Positions 7,881 through 15,785 of a stretch of 63,258 nucleotides of DNA are shown piece by piece. This DNA is from Candidatus Allofournierella pullistercoris. GTDB lineage: Bacteria; Bacillota; Clostridia; Oscillospirales; Ruminococcaceae. Numbering within the stretch: the stretch's first letter is position 1; each line of letters begins with the position of its first letter. The stretch is taken from assembly GCA_018883715.1 (NCBI GenBank), contig JAHLFP010000046.1, positions 1 to 63,258 on the forward strand, given 5' to 3'. A model generated the notes under the pieces. That model saw only the letters and a list, made by a program, of their open reading frames with translations, searched no databases and was not told the DNA's origin. Made by a program: the position numbers and the translations under genes.

Positions 7881-9880
7881 CCCTGCACCTCCATCTGTAC
7901 TGGAATCCAGCCTTCGCCGCTCACCTGATAGAGCATGGTTTCCCCTGCTCTTGCCTGGCTCAGTTTGTCGGCAAACAAGTCGGCATAGGCATCAATAAAG
8001 CCCTGATCCAGCGCATCCACAAAGATATAGTCACAGCCGCTTTCCTCCACCAGCTGGAAAAACTCCTCTTTGGTGTAGTCGTGGTAGTACAGTGCCGCCG
8101 GGGAGTCCCCCTCTGGCTTTTCGCCGGGCAGACCAAAGGTTCCACCGCCGCCGCCAAAGCGTCCGTCCTCCACCATCCAGCCGCTGTAATCCAGAATGTT
8201 TGGATGGAAATAACAGCTGTAGGTAAACCAGCGCAGGCCGTTATCCCCCTGACTTACAAAGAAAATCCGGCTGTCCGGCTGGATGTACTGCTGTACCGTT
8301 TTCACACGGCCTTGCATAATGTGCTGGTCGCTGTATTCCGCATCGGAAAAGCCCAGGACGCTGAACTGGGGCAGTACCATACTGCCAACCCGCACCAGCA
8401 TCAGGCAGGCGAAGGCCAGAACGCCCAGATTGCCCACCAGCTTCCAGCGGCCCTGCCGTAAGATCCAGACCAAAACCGCCACCGCCGCCATGAACCAGCC
8501 AATGTAGTAGGTGGAAAGATACCGGTTGTAATCCACCAGCCCCTGGGACTGGAACGGCTTGAAGATAAAGCCATAGCTTAGGGCAATCACATAGCTGTAT
8601 GCCAGATAGCCAAGGGTGGTAAGCAGCATCCAGCATCCCACCCGGATACGCTGGAAACCGTTTTTGGCAAACACCAATGCCACCACAAACACCGCCAGAA
8701 TCAGGGCCACAATCACGGCACCACTGCCCACCATGGACAGGGTTTTGCCTAAAAAGCTGTCCCACATATCCGACAGGGCGGTGTAAAAAATCTCTCTGCG
8801 CTGTTCGTACTGCTCTGGCACGGAAATACCAAGGAGCATCTGGGTGCCGTACAAGGCGGCGGAAAAGGGAGACACCGAGGTTTCACCCGTGCCACCTGCG
8901 GCGGCATTTTGGGCAACCAGACGACCAATGTAGCGACTCCAGAACAGATAGCTTGCCAAGGGGGCTACCAAACAGCCCCCCGCAAAGGCCAGCCGCTTGT
9001 ACCAGTCCTTTCCCCACCGCTCCTGCACATGGAACAGGAACATATCGGCCCCAATGATTCCCGCTGTCACCAGCGCAATGGGGAAGGTATTGTCCTTGAT
9101 GTTGGCTTGCATGGCCAGCACCGGGAAAATCGCCCAGCGGCACTGCCGGGCGGCATCGGTGCGCATACAAAGCCAAAGCGCCAATGCCCCGCCCATCATC
9201 ATACCGGCGGGAATATCGCCATACACACTCAAATAGACAGTGTTCAGGAAGATGGTTCTGGCATAGGTGGTAAAAAACCACGGAGTACACCAGCCAATCA
9301 CCGCCACCGGGACAGCCAGCCGGCTTTGTGCCAGTTCCAATGCCCCCACAAGGGCGGCAATACAAGCAAAAAGCAGCATATCATAGGCAAGGTATACCTT
9401 GTGGGGCGCAAACTCCCCAAAAAATTGAACAAAATAGCTCAGCACAATCAGGCCGGGGCTTTGGGTGGCTTGCCAAGGTGTGCCACTTTCACAGATGGTG
9501 AAAAGATGGTTGCTGGTGCTGGTCATCTTGGCGGCAGTGCCCCAAAAGCTGAATGCGTCAAACTCGCTGAACATGGGCTGTCGCAGGGAAAAATACACCG
9601 CAAAAGCCGCAGACAGCATCCAAAACAGCACCGAACCACAGCTTACCAGCTTGCGCCAGTGCTTTCTTTGCCGGAAGAGAGCCACTGCCCCCACACCCCA
9701 GCAACCAAGGTAAAACAGCCATCCAGCCCCCAGCAGTATGTCATAGACACCTGCTACGGTGAACCAGATTCCGGCGGTGCTAAGTGCAACCAAGGGCGCA
9801 AGTCCGCTTGGCACCTTTGCCCAAAGGGTCAATGCGGCGCAAAGGCCAAAGACCGCCAAAAAACACAGAAGAATATCCAT
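7877..9880 (-). CDS. Large polytopic GT-C-like glycosyltransferase, module B
   Basis: A 667-residue integral membrane protein with about 12 hydrophobic segments and a soluble C-terminal part (about 530-667). The first outside loop carries SEFDAFSFWGTAAKMT; acidic residues at this place are typical of polyprenyl-phosphate-sugar-using GT-C enzymes. The C-terminal part contains VSQGDNGLRWFTY and YIFVDALD, shared with the 665-residue protein at 10497-12494 (ISQGDDVTRWNYY, ILVDESD). No named family is recognised with certainty. AAAGGAGG precedes the ATG. It is followed by its small partner with an ATGA overlap. A role in adding a sugar to a lipid-linked or surface glycan is inferred. Confidence 0.7.
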   Translation of the reverse strand: MDILLCFLAVFGLCAALTLWAKVPSGLAPLVALSTAGIWFTVAGVYDILLGAGWLFYLGCWGVGAVALFRQRKHWRKLVSCGSVLFWMLSAAFAVYFSLRQPMFSEFDAFSFWGTAAKMTSTSNHLFTICESGTPWQATQSPGLIVLSYFVQFFGEFAPHKVYLAYDMLLFACIAALVGALELAQSRLAVPVAVIGWCTPWFFTTYARTIFLNTVYLSVYGDIPAGMMMGGALALWLCMRTDAARQCRWAIFPVLAMQANIKDNTFPIALVTAGIIGADMFLFHVQERWGKDWYKRLAFAGGCLVAPLASYLFWSRYIGRLVAQNAAAGGTGETSVSPFSAALYGTQMLLGISVPEQYEQRREIFYTALSDMWDSFLGKTLSMVGSGAVIVALILAVFVVALVFAKNGFQRIRVGCWMLLTTLGYLAYSYVIALSYGFIFKPFQSQGLVDYNRYLSTYYIGWFMAAVAVLVWILRQGRWKLVGNLGVLAFACLMLVRVGSMVLPQFSVLGFSDAEYSDQHIMQGRVKTVQQYIQPDSRIFFVSQGDNGLRWFTYSCYFHPNILDYSGWMVEDGRFGGGGGTFGLPGEKPEGDSPAALYYHDYTKEEFFQLVEESGCDYIFVDALDQGFIDAYADLFADKLSQARAGETMLYQVSGEGWIPVQMEVQG

Positions 9881-9891
9881 ACATTCCTCCT

Positions 9892-10500
9892 TTATCCCGT
9901 AGATTTACAAGAAAAATTCAGGCACTGGGCCACCACTGCCGCCCCCAGTAAGGGCAACAAAACCAGCAAAAGCATCTGGGTTGCGCTGGGGCAGAATGCC
10001 ATATACCAGCCCTGGGAGGGATTCAGTTCTATCCCTTCAAAGTGGGTGATGATACCGCCCTTGCTATCCGGGTCAATGCGAAGCTCCTGCACCAGCCGTC
10101 CCCCCAGGTCAAATTCATATACACCCGGTTCAATCTGGCGGGCATAAACCGACTGTTTACTGGAAAAATCCTGCTGTCCCGGTGTCTTCCAGTAGGCGAC
10201 CACCGACAGGCTGGGGGCGGTATGCAAAGCGTACAGCCGCACCCGATTCAAATACACCGGTTCTTTGTACAAAAACTGGGGGTCGGAATCGGTGGAGACA
10301 TACCAAAATCCCTCTTGTTGGCTCTCCAGCTGAATCATACCCACCGGTTCCAGCTGTTCCCAGCTTAGGGTTTCCTGCTGGTGCAATCCCTGCCCGTCGT
10401 ACCAGGCAGTTTTTATGATTCGGATACAGCCAAAGCAAAACCACAGCACCAATGCGGCCAGATAGGCCCATGCAATCAAACGAAGGCTTTTCTCTTTCAT
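9892..10500 (-). CDS. Bitopic membrane protein, small partner of GT-C-like module A
   Basis: A 202-residue paralogue of the protein at 7245-7880: N-terminal membrane segment (about 8-30), an outside beta-rich domain with SDPQFLYKEPVYLNRVRLY, FSSKQSVYARQIEPGVYEF, ELRIDPDSKGG and GIELNPSQ, and a C-terminal membrane segment (about 172-193). The start at 10500 was chosen because it gives an ATGA overlap with the stop of the large partner, exactly as in the other pair; an in-frame upstream start at 10521 would give a longer overlap and lacks reason. Function unknown; probably works as one unit with the large protein. Confidence 0.7.
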   Translation of the reverse strand: MKEKSLRLIAWAYLAALVLWFCFGCIRIIKTAWYDGQGLHQQETLSWEQLEPVGMIQLESQQEGFWYVSTDSDPQFLYKEPVYLNRVRLYALHTAPSLSVVAYWKTPGQQDFSSKQSVYARQIEPGVYEFDLGGRLVQELRIDPDSKGGIITHFEGIELNPSQGWYMAFCPSATQMLLLVLLPLLGAAVVAQCLNFSCKSTG

Positions 10501-12494
10501 TCCTCTAAGCCTCCCTCCCATACCCAGTGTACCACATCGCCCTCGTAGACCACACGCAACAGATACACCTGAGAGGTGCGTGCGTCCGGCAGGGTGTCAA
10601 TCCCAAAGGCTGGGGCAATCTGCTGGGCAATATAAGCATCGCTTTCATCCACCAGAATGTGGGTGTACCGGGTATCCAGTAAGAATCGTTTCAAATCCTC
10701 GGCGGTGCAGACCGTCTGATAGGGGTAGACCTGTTGGTCCGCCATCTCAGGGGATACCAGATTCATGTGGGTGGTCATCCACCAGTCTGTTCCCTGGTTC
10801 AGTTCTTCTGCATAGCCAATTCCGCCAAATCCACGGGCAAGGGTTGCGTTCAGTTCGTACCCATAGTAATTCCACCGGGTCACATCATCCCCCTGGCTGA
10901 TTAACAGCACCGTGTCCTCCGGCTGAAGCAGAGCATTCACCTGATGGGCACGCTGGGTTACGTCATCCCGCTGGGAATAAGCCACATGGGGGTAGTTCCA
11001 AAAGCCTGCGGTGGGTGCCCCCCGCCAGACAAACAGAACCACCATACCTGCCACCAGTAAAACGGTAAGTCCCTGATTCAGCCAGTGCTCCCGGCTGTGG
11101 GCCAGTAAGCCCAGCGCCATTAGGAACATACCCAGATAATAGGGACTGATGTAGCGGATGTAATCTTTCAGTTCCAGTGCTTCCGGTGTTTTGAAGTTAA
11201 ACACATACAAAAACAGGTGGAACACCAGAAAAGCTACCAAACCCAGCACCGCCATGGATGCAATGGATGCCACACCATGGCGCTGTTTTTTGTCTCCGGT
11301 GAAAGCGGCGGCAGCAAACACCACCAGAATCAAGGTCAGTGCCCAGATACCCGCCCCCAAAAGGCAGATGGGTACGGTCAAGGGACTTGGCAACATAAGG
11401 GCGCTGACCTGCTGGAACTTTTCCGTGGCTGGCTCCAGCCCCAAAAGTTGCAACACGCCGGACAGCATGGCGGACACCAAATCCGTCTGGGTTTCGTCAC
11501 TGCCAATGCTTCCCTTGTCCGCTCCGGTGACCATGGCCACATACCGGCTCCAGCCAAGATAAGTGCCGGCAATCAACACCAAATAGCCCACGGTAATTCC
11601 ACTGCTGAGGGCAAACTTTCTGCCCCACTTGTACCGCTCCGCGGTTACAATCTGGTGTAGCCAAATAATCCCCGCCGCAATGCAAGCATAGGCCAGACCC
11701 ATATCCTTGATGAGGGTCAAAAAGCAGAAACTTACCGCCAAAAGAACGGGCTGGAGCATGTGTTTTTCCGTTCCAAGATAAAGGCAAACCACACCGCCAA
11801 ACACCATGCCAAGGGGCAAATCCCCCAGCAGGCTCAGGTACACGGTGGACAGCCCACCCATCTGGGGCGCAGTGAAGAAATAGCCCAGTAATCCGCCCAG
11901 TGCCACCAGCAAAACTGTTTGATACCAGCGGCGGGCGCGCACCCCAGCCATGGTTACAACCGACGCCGCAAGCAAGCTGTTGTAAGCCGCATAGGCCGCC
12001 CATTCGGTAAAACCGGGTGCTAAAAACTGGAAAAAGTAAACCAAAAGCATCATACCCGGCATTGCACCATAGGCCATCAGGTTGCCCTCTGCCGCCGGGT
12101 GCAGTACATTTTGGGTGCAGGTCAGCTTTGCCGCCGTGCCCCACAGGGTAAATTCATCGTTTTGGATAAAACGGGGCTGGGTAAAGAAAAACAGCACCAA
12201 AAAGGCAAAACTAATGCCAAAAAACAGCACCATCGCCGGTTGTTTTAACTGCTCCCAGATGGACTGCTGGTGGCTTACCGCTGTGTAAACCACAAAGGCG
12301 GTGAGCAATGCATACAGCAGTACACCGCCCACAAAAAGCTGTCCCATCATGCCGAACAGCCAAAGCCAGACCACCACCGCCGAGATAGTGGGCAACAGCA
12401 TCTGACTTGCAGGTAACTTACAGCGTACCCCGGCGGCCGTGGCACTCAGGCCCACCACCGCAACCGCCAGCACCCCTGCCAGCAATGTAATCAT
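10497..12494 (-). CDS. Large polytopic GT-C-like glycosyltransferase, module A
   Basis: A 665-residue membrane protein, paralogue of the one at 7877-9880. The first long loop holds FIQNDEFTLWGTAAKLT, with an acidic pair like the catalytic loop of GT-C transferases, followed by many membrane segments to about residue 520 and a soluble tail with ISQGDDVTRWNYYGYE and HILVDESDAYI. The start at 12494 has AGGAGG 8 bases upstream; an in-frame start at 12518 lacks this. It lies 46 bases after the DUF2142 gene in the same operon. Donor and acceptor are unknown; a decaprenyl- or undecaprenyl-phosphate sugar donor is a reasonable guess from the fold only. Confidence 0.7.
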   Translation of the reverse strand: MITLLAGVLAVAVVGLSATAAGVRCKLPASQMLLPTISAVVVWLWLFGMMGQLFVGGVLLYALLTAFVVYTAVSHQQSIWEQLKQPAMVLFFGISFAFLVLFFFTQPRFIQNDEFTLWGTAAKLTCTQNVLHPAAEGNLMAYGAMPGMMLLVYFFQFLAPGFTEWAAYAAYNSLLAASVVTMAGVRARRWYQTVLLVALGGLLGYFFTAPQMGGLSTVYLSLLGDLPLGMVFGGVVCLYLGTEKHMLQPVLLAVSFCFLTLIKDMGLAYACIAAGIIWLHQIVTAERYKWGRKFALSSGITVGYLVLIAGTYLGWSRYVAMVTGADKGSIGSDETQTDLVSAMLSGVLQLLGLEPATEKFQQVSALMLPSPLTVPICLLGAGIWALTLILVVFAAAAFTGDKKQRHGVASIASMAVLGLVAFLVFHLFLYVFNFKTPEALELKDYIRYISPYYLGMFLMALGLLAHSREHWLNQGLTVLLVAGMVVLFVWRGAPTAGFWNYPHVAYSQRDDVTQRAHQVNALLQPEDTVLLISQGDDVTRWNYYGYELNATLARGFGGIGYAEELNQGTDWWMTTHMNLVSPEMADQQVYPYQTVCTAEDLKRFLLDTRYTHILVDESDAYIAQQIAPAFGIDTLPDARTSQVYLLRVVYEGDVVHWVWEGGLEE

Positions 12495-12540
12495 GGAGTA
12501 TTCCTCCTTACGTTGCAAAAATTCAAACGATTTTTCCTCC

Positions 12541-14196
12541 TTACGGAATCAAAAACACCGGGCCAATCCAGTAATGCTGGAACAGCAGCACACCGGACAC
12601 CACCGCAAAAGCCCCGCTAAGCACCAGCATGCTGTGCAAGGGCTTTGTGCGCCACTTGTCCAGTTTTGGCTCCAGCAGATGGCTTAAAAGGGCGGTGAGC
12701 AGTACCGTCAACATCAGGAAGGCAGGCAGGAAATATCTGGCCTGTAAGCCAATGACACGCACCATGCCCACCGGTGTCCAGGTCAGGTACAATCCTCCCA
12801 TGGCCGCCGCAATATAGCCCAGGCTCAGCACCCAAAGACCAATGGCCGGGGCGGTGCGCAAGCTGCTTTTTTCGTGCACCGAAAGGGCCGCCGCCAAAAG
12901 CAACATCCAAGGGCTGACCATGTTGATGAATCCAATGGGCAGGTCCAGCGCACCAAACACGCCCATCTGTCCAATGAAAAAGTCATTTTCATACAAAGTT
13001 CCCAGCAGTACTGCCACAAAACGCAGGGGATTTTTCACCACAAACAACAGCTGTGCCATGGGGCCAGCATTTTCCTGCCGCATGGAGTCCGCCGGGGGAT
13101 AATTCATCCGGAATGCCCCCGCATACCAGCTGAGCAGCCAGCCCGCCACAAGGGCAAGTCCCACCGCCGCAACTGCCAGCTGCCACTTTTTCCACCGGGT
13201 TTTCCAAACCTTTTGGGGCAGTACCAGGGGAAGCATCACCCAAAGCAGGTTGATATAGGGCTTTGCCAGATTCATCATCACAAAGGCAAACAGGAACAAG
13301 GCTAAATCCTTGGTTCGGATTTCCTCCTTGCAATAGTAACTTGCCACCAGGTAGGAAAAGCCCAGCAAGGTTCCGTCATAGCTCACCGAAGCCGCCATGT
13401 ACAGGCTGATGGGCATCAGCATCATGGCAAGGAAAGCGGGTTTGTAGCGGGCGCAGTTTTTCAGCGCAAGCCAGCACAGCACACTGTACGCCGCCAGGTT
13501 CACCAGCCGCCCTGCATACAAACAGCCAAGCGCACCAAAGCCCACCATCCGTGCCAGCGCCATGCCCAGAGCCTGGGGAAGCATGGAAATCACCATGAAA
13601 AAATACGGCTCCTGCACGGTGATTTCCGCCTGTTCCGGGCTGAAATAGTGGGCAAATCCGTCCTGAATCCCCTCCACCGGGCCGTATTCTTCCTGTTGTT
13701 TCAGGGCATATCCTGCACTGGTGTAGGCTTTGGGGTTGCCGTCCTCGTCCTCTGTCATTCCTTGGCTGGTGTGGGAGTTGACCCATGCACCAGGAAAGCT
13801 CTCCACCAGTTTTGCCACGTCTTCCGGATAGGTTCGGTTGTAGTCAAAATTCAGCCAGCCCATGCTCACCGAATAACTGCGCAGATAATGCTGGGTTTCG
13901 TCCGGTGCTTGCAGAGGAGGATTGGCAAAACAGAACACCGCCCCGCACAAAAAGATACACACGGCGGATTTTCCATCACTCCACCCGCCCTTACCAAAGA
14001 GAGCACGAACTGCCAGCCAAACCCCGCTGACAAACGCCACCGCTCCTCCGGTCAACAGCCAGGCATTCATCCGCCCATCCAGATAGTAAAACACCCGCCA
14101 GTAATACACGACCACAATCGCCAGCAGGCACAAGACAGCCCAACCAGCCAGCCAAAACCAGCGGGAAGGGGCTTTACTACCTTGATTTTCTTTCAT
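12541..14196 (-). CDS. DUF2142 family polytopic membrane protein
   Basis: A 551-residue integral membrane protein with about 12 segments. The motif NPPLQAPDETQHYLRSYS at about residues 98-115 is the hallmark of DUF2142, a GT-C-like family found in surface-polysaccharide loci. The conserved D-E in the first outside loop resembles the catalytic site of lipid-sugar-dependent glycosyltransferases. The start at 14196 is preferred over the ATG six bases earlier because the GAGG is then 7 bases away rather than 1. It is the second gene of the minus-strand operon, after legB, separated by 156 bases that contain a hairpin. Exact reaction unknown. Confidence 0.8.
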   Translation of the reverse strand: MKENQGSKAPSRWFWLAGWAVLCLLAIVVVYYWRVFYYLDGRMNAWLLTGGAVAFVSGVWLAVRALFGKGGWSDGKSAVCIFLCGAVFCFANPPLQAPDETQHYLRSYSVSMGWLNFDYNRTYPEDVAKLVESFPGAWVNSHTSQGMTEDEDGNPKAYTSAGYALKQQEEYGPVEGIQDGFAHYFSPEQAEITVQEPYFFMVISMLPQALGMALARMVGFGALGCLYAGRLVNLAAYSVLCWLALKNCARYKPAFLAMMLMPISLYMAASVSYDGTLLGFSYLVASYYCKEEIRTKDLALFLFAFVMMNLAKPYINLLWVMLPLVLPQKVWKTRWKKWQLAVAAVGLALVAGWLLSWYAGAFRMNYPPADSMRQENAGPMAQLLFVVKNPLRFVAVLLGTLYENDFFIGQMGVFGALDLPIGFINMVSPWMLLLAAALSVHEKSSLRTAPAIGLWVLSLGYIAAAMGGLYLTWTPVGMVRVIGLQARYFLPAFLMLTVLLTALLSHLLEPKLDKWRTKPLHSMLVLSGAFAVVSGVLLFQHYWIGPVFLIP

Positions 14197-14280
14197 ACAC
14201 ATCCCTCATTTTCCATTGTGCAAACGACCCTGCCGCCCACACAACCTTGCTTTTGAAACATCCCTTTTAATACGGCATAA

Positions 14281-14311
14281 GCCGGACAGACTTTACAAAA
14301 GTCCGCCCGGC
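14281..14311 (-). other. Hairpin between legB and the DUF2142 gene
   Basis: A near-perfect inverted repeat (GCCGG..GACTTT / AAAGTC..CCGGC with a short loop) lies in the 156-base gap after legB. No T-run of useful length follows on the minus strand, so it is more likely an mRNA stability or processing element, or a weak attenuator lowering expression of downstream genes, than a full terminator. Role inferred only from position. Confidence 0.4.
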
Positions 14312-14352
14312 AAGGGTTGAAAAGCCCCTGAAAGCCAGCCGCTCTCTGAAGC

Positions 14353-15336
14353 TTACAGATTATACAAGTCGGGTTTGTACCGATCCAGATTTTGTTTCAA
14401 AAACTCCACGGTTTCCGCCAGACCCTGCTCAAAGGTGTACTGGGGCTTCCAGTCGGTCATGGAGCGAATCTTGGTGGCATCGCCCAGCAGACGCTCCACC
14501 TCGCTCTTTTCGGGGCGCAGACGCTGTTCATCGCAGATAATGCGAGCCTCAGGGTTAATCTGGCGAATCAGCTCCTGTGCCAAATCCCCAATGGAGTGCT
14601 CCTCTCCGGTGGCGATGTTCACTTCCTGACCAATGGCGGCCTCACAGCCAGCCAGCGCCATAAAGCCAGCGGCAGTGTCCTTAACATAGTTAAAGTCACG
14701 GGTGGGGGTCAGGCTGCCCAGCTTAATCTCGGTTGCGCCGGTGAGCAGCTGGGTGATGATGGTGGGAATAACCGCACGAGCACTCTGGCGAGGGCCATAG
14801 GTGTTAAAGGGGCGCACGATGGTAACCGGCAAATCAAAGCTGCGATAAAAGCTTTCTGCCAGTCGGTCTGCGCCAATTTTGGTTGCAGAGTAGGGACTCT
14901 GCCCCTGATAGGGATGCTTTTCATCAATGGGCACATACTGGGCAGTGCCGTATACCTCGCTGGTGCTGGTAACCAAAAGACGCTTGGTTCCCACCTGACG
15001 GGCAGCATTCAGCACGTTCAAAGTACCTTTAATGTTGGTATCCACATAGCTGTCCGGGCTGTGGTAGCTGAAAGGAATCGCAATCAGCGCTGCCAGGTGA
15101 TACACAATGTCCTGGCCTTCCATGGCATGACGCACTCCGTTGGGGTCACGGATGTCCCCCATGAAGACCTCGATTTCATTTTTGATTTCACGGGGCAGGG
15201 TGTCCAGCCATCCCCAGGTTCCAAAAGAATTGTAGTAGCAAAAAGCCTTAACCCGCTCACCCTTGCGTACCAGTTCTTCGGTCAAGTGGCTGCCAATAAA
15301 GCCGTCGGCACCTGTTACCATTACTGTATTAGCCAT
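14353..15336 (-). CDS. legB: NAD-dependent sugar-nucleotide 4,6-dehydratase (LegB type)
   Basis: Extended short-chain dehydrogenase of 327 residues that forms the 4-keto-6-deoxy sugar for LegC. Seen are the NAD motif GADGFIGSH (about 8-16), STSEVYGTAQ with the catalytic threonine/serine region, and YSATKIGAD with the Y-x-x-x-K pair. The stretch CYYNSFGTWGWLDTLP is typical of LegB rather than RmlB or GalE. The start at 15336 has AAGGAG 7 bases upstream. It is the first gene of the long minus-strand operon, with a TTGAAA-17-TATAAT promoter about 120 bases upstream. Confidence 0.88.
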   Translation of the reverse strand: MANTVMVTGADGFIGSHLTEELVRKGERVKAFCYYNSFGTWGWLDTLPREIKNEIEVFMGDIRDPNGVRHAMEGQDIVYHLAALIAIPFSYHSPDSYVDTNIKGTLNVLNAARQVGTKRLLVTSTSEVYGTAQYVPIDEKHPYQGQSPYSATKIGADRLAESFYRSFDLPVTIVRPFNTYGPRQSARAVIPTIITQLLTGATEIKLGSLTPTRDFNYVKDTAAGFMALAGCEAAIGQEVNIATGEEHSIGDLAQELIRQINPEARIICDEQRLRPEKSEVERLLGDATKIRSMTDWKPQYTFEQGLAETVEFLKQNLDRYKPDLYNL

Positions 15337-15458
15337 GTAATATCTCCTTACATTTGCGGGCTGTATCCTGTACCGCCCCAATCGTTTTTACTCAATGGCG
15401 GTAAGCTGTCCGCTCCGCCCACTGCTTTCCTGTTTCTGAAAACAGCAATCCAGTGTTA

Positions 15459-15487
15459 ATTATAGTATAAGCTTGTACCAATTTCAA
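15459..15487 (-). promoter_or_regulatory. Promoter of the legionaminic/glycan operon
   Basis: Read on the minus strand: TTGAAA at 15487-15482, 17 bases, TATAAT at 15464-15459. It lies about 120 bases before the legB start and is the only strong promoter seen upstream of the roughly 15-kb minus-strand gene run. Confidence 0.7.
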
Positions 15488-15611
15488 CAAAAAACCATAA
15501 GAGCGTCTGTTTTTAGCTTGTCTTTTGGATTTTCCCCGCCTTGTAGTTATCCCCTTTAATCTCCTCTCACCCCTAAAATCGCCGCATTGTGGGTAAAATC
15601 GTTTATACCAC

Positions 15612-15640
15612 TTGTTACAGCGACTTTTGACAGGTATAAT
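15612..15640 (+). promoter_or_regulatory. Promoter of the MBOAT-SGNH-transferase-flippase operon
   Basis: TTGTTA, 17 bases, TATAAT, about 145 bases before the TTG start of the MBOAT gene. Confidence 0.6.
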
Positions 15641-15785
15641 TAAAAGTTAGTGCACGAGGTTTGCACATTGCATTCAAATACATTGAAACAGTTGGACAGC
15701 GGATGATTTCCCCTGTCCATTGGTGGCAAACAGGTTCTCCTGTCTTGCGCCGGGAATTTCAAATAAGAAGGATAGGTGCTGTTAT

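Larger units (their letters stand above)
15337..15785. other. Divergent promoter region between the two glycan operons
   Basis: A 449-base A/T-rich gap between legB (minus) and the MBOAT gene (plus). It holds one promoter on each strand (15459-15487 minus, 15612-15640 plus) and untranslated leaders of about 115 and 140 bases. A small inverted repeat (CTGTTT..AAACAG near 15430-15445) lies in the legB leader. No coding region with a credible start was found. Confidence 0.7.
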
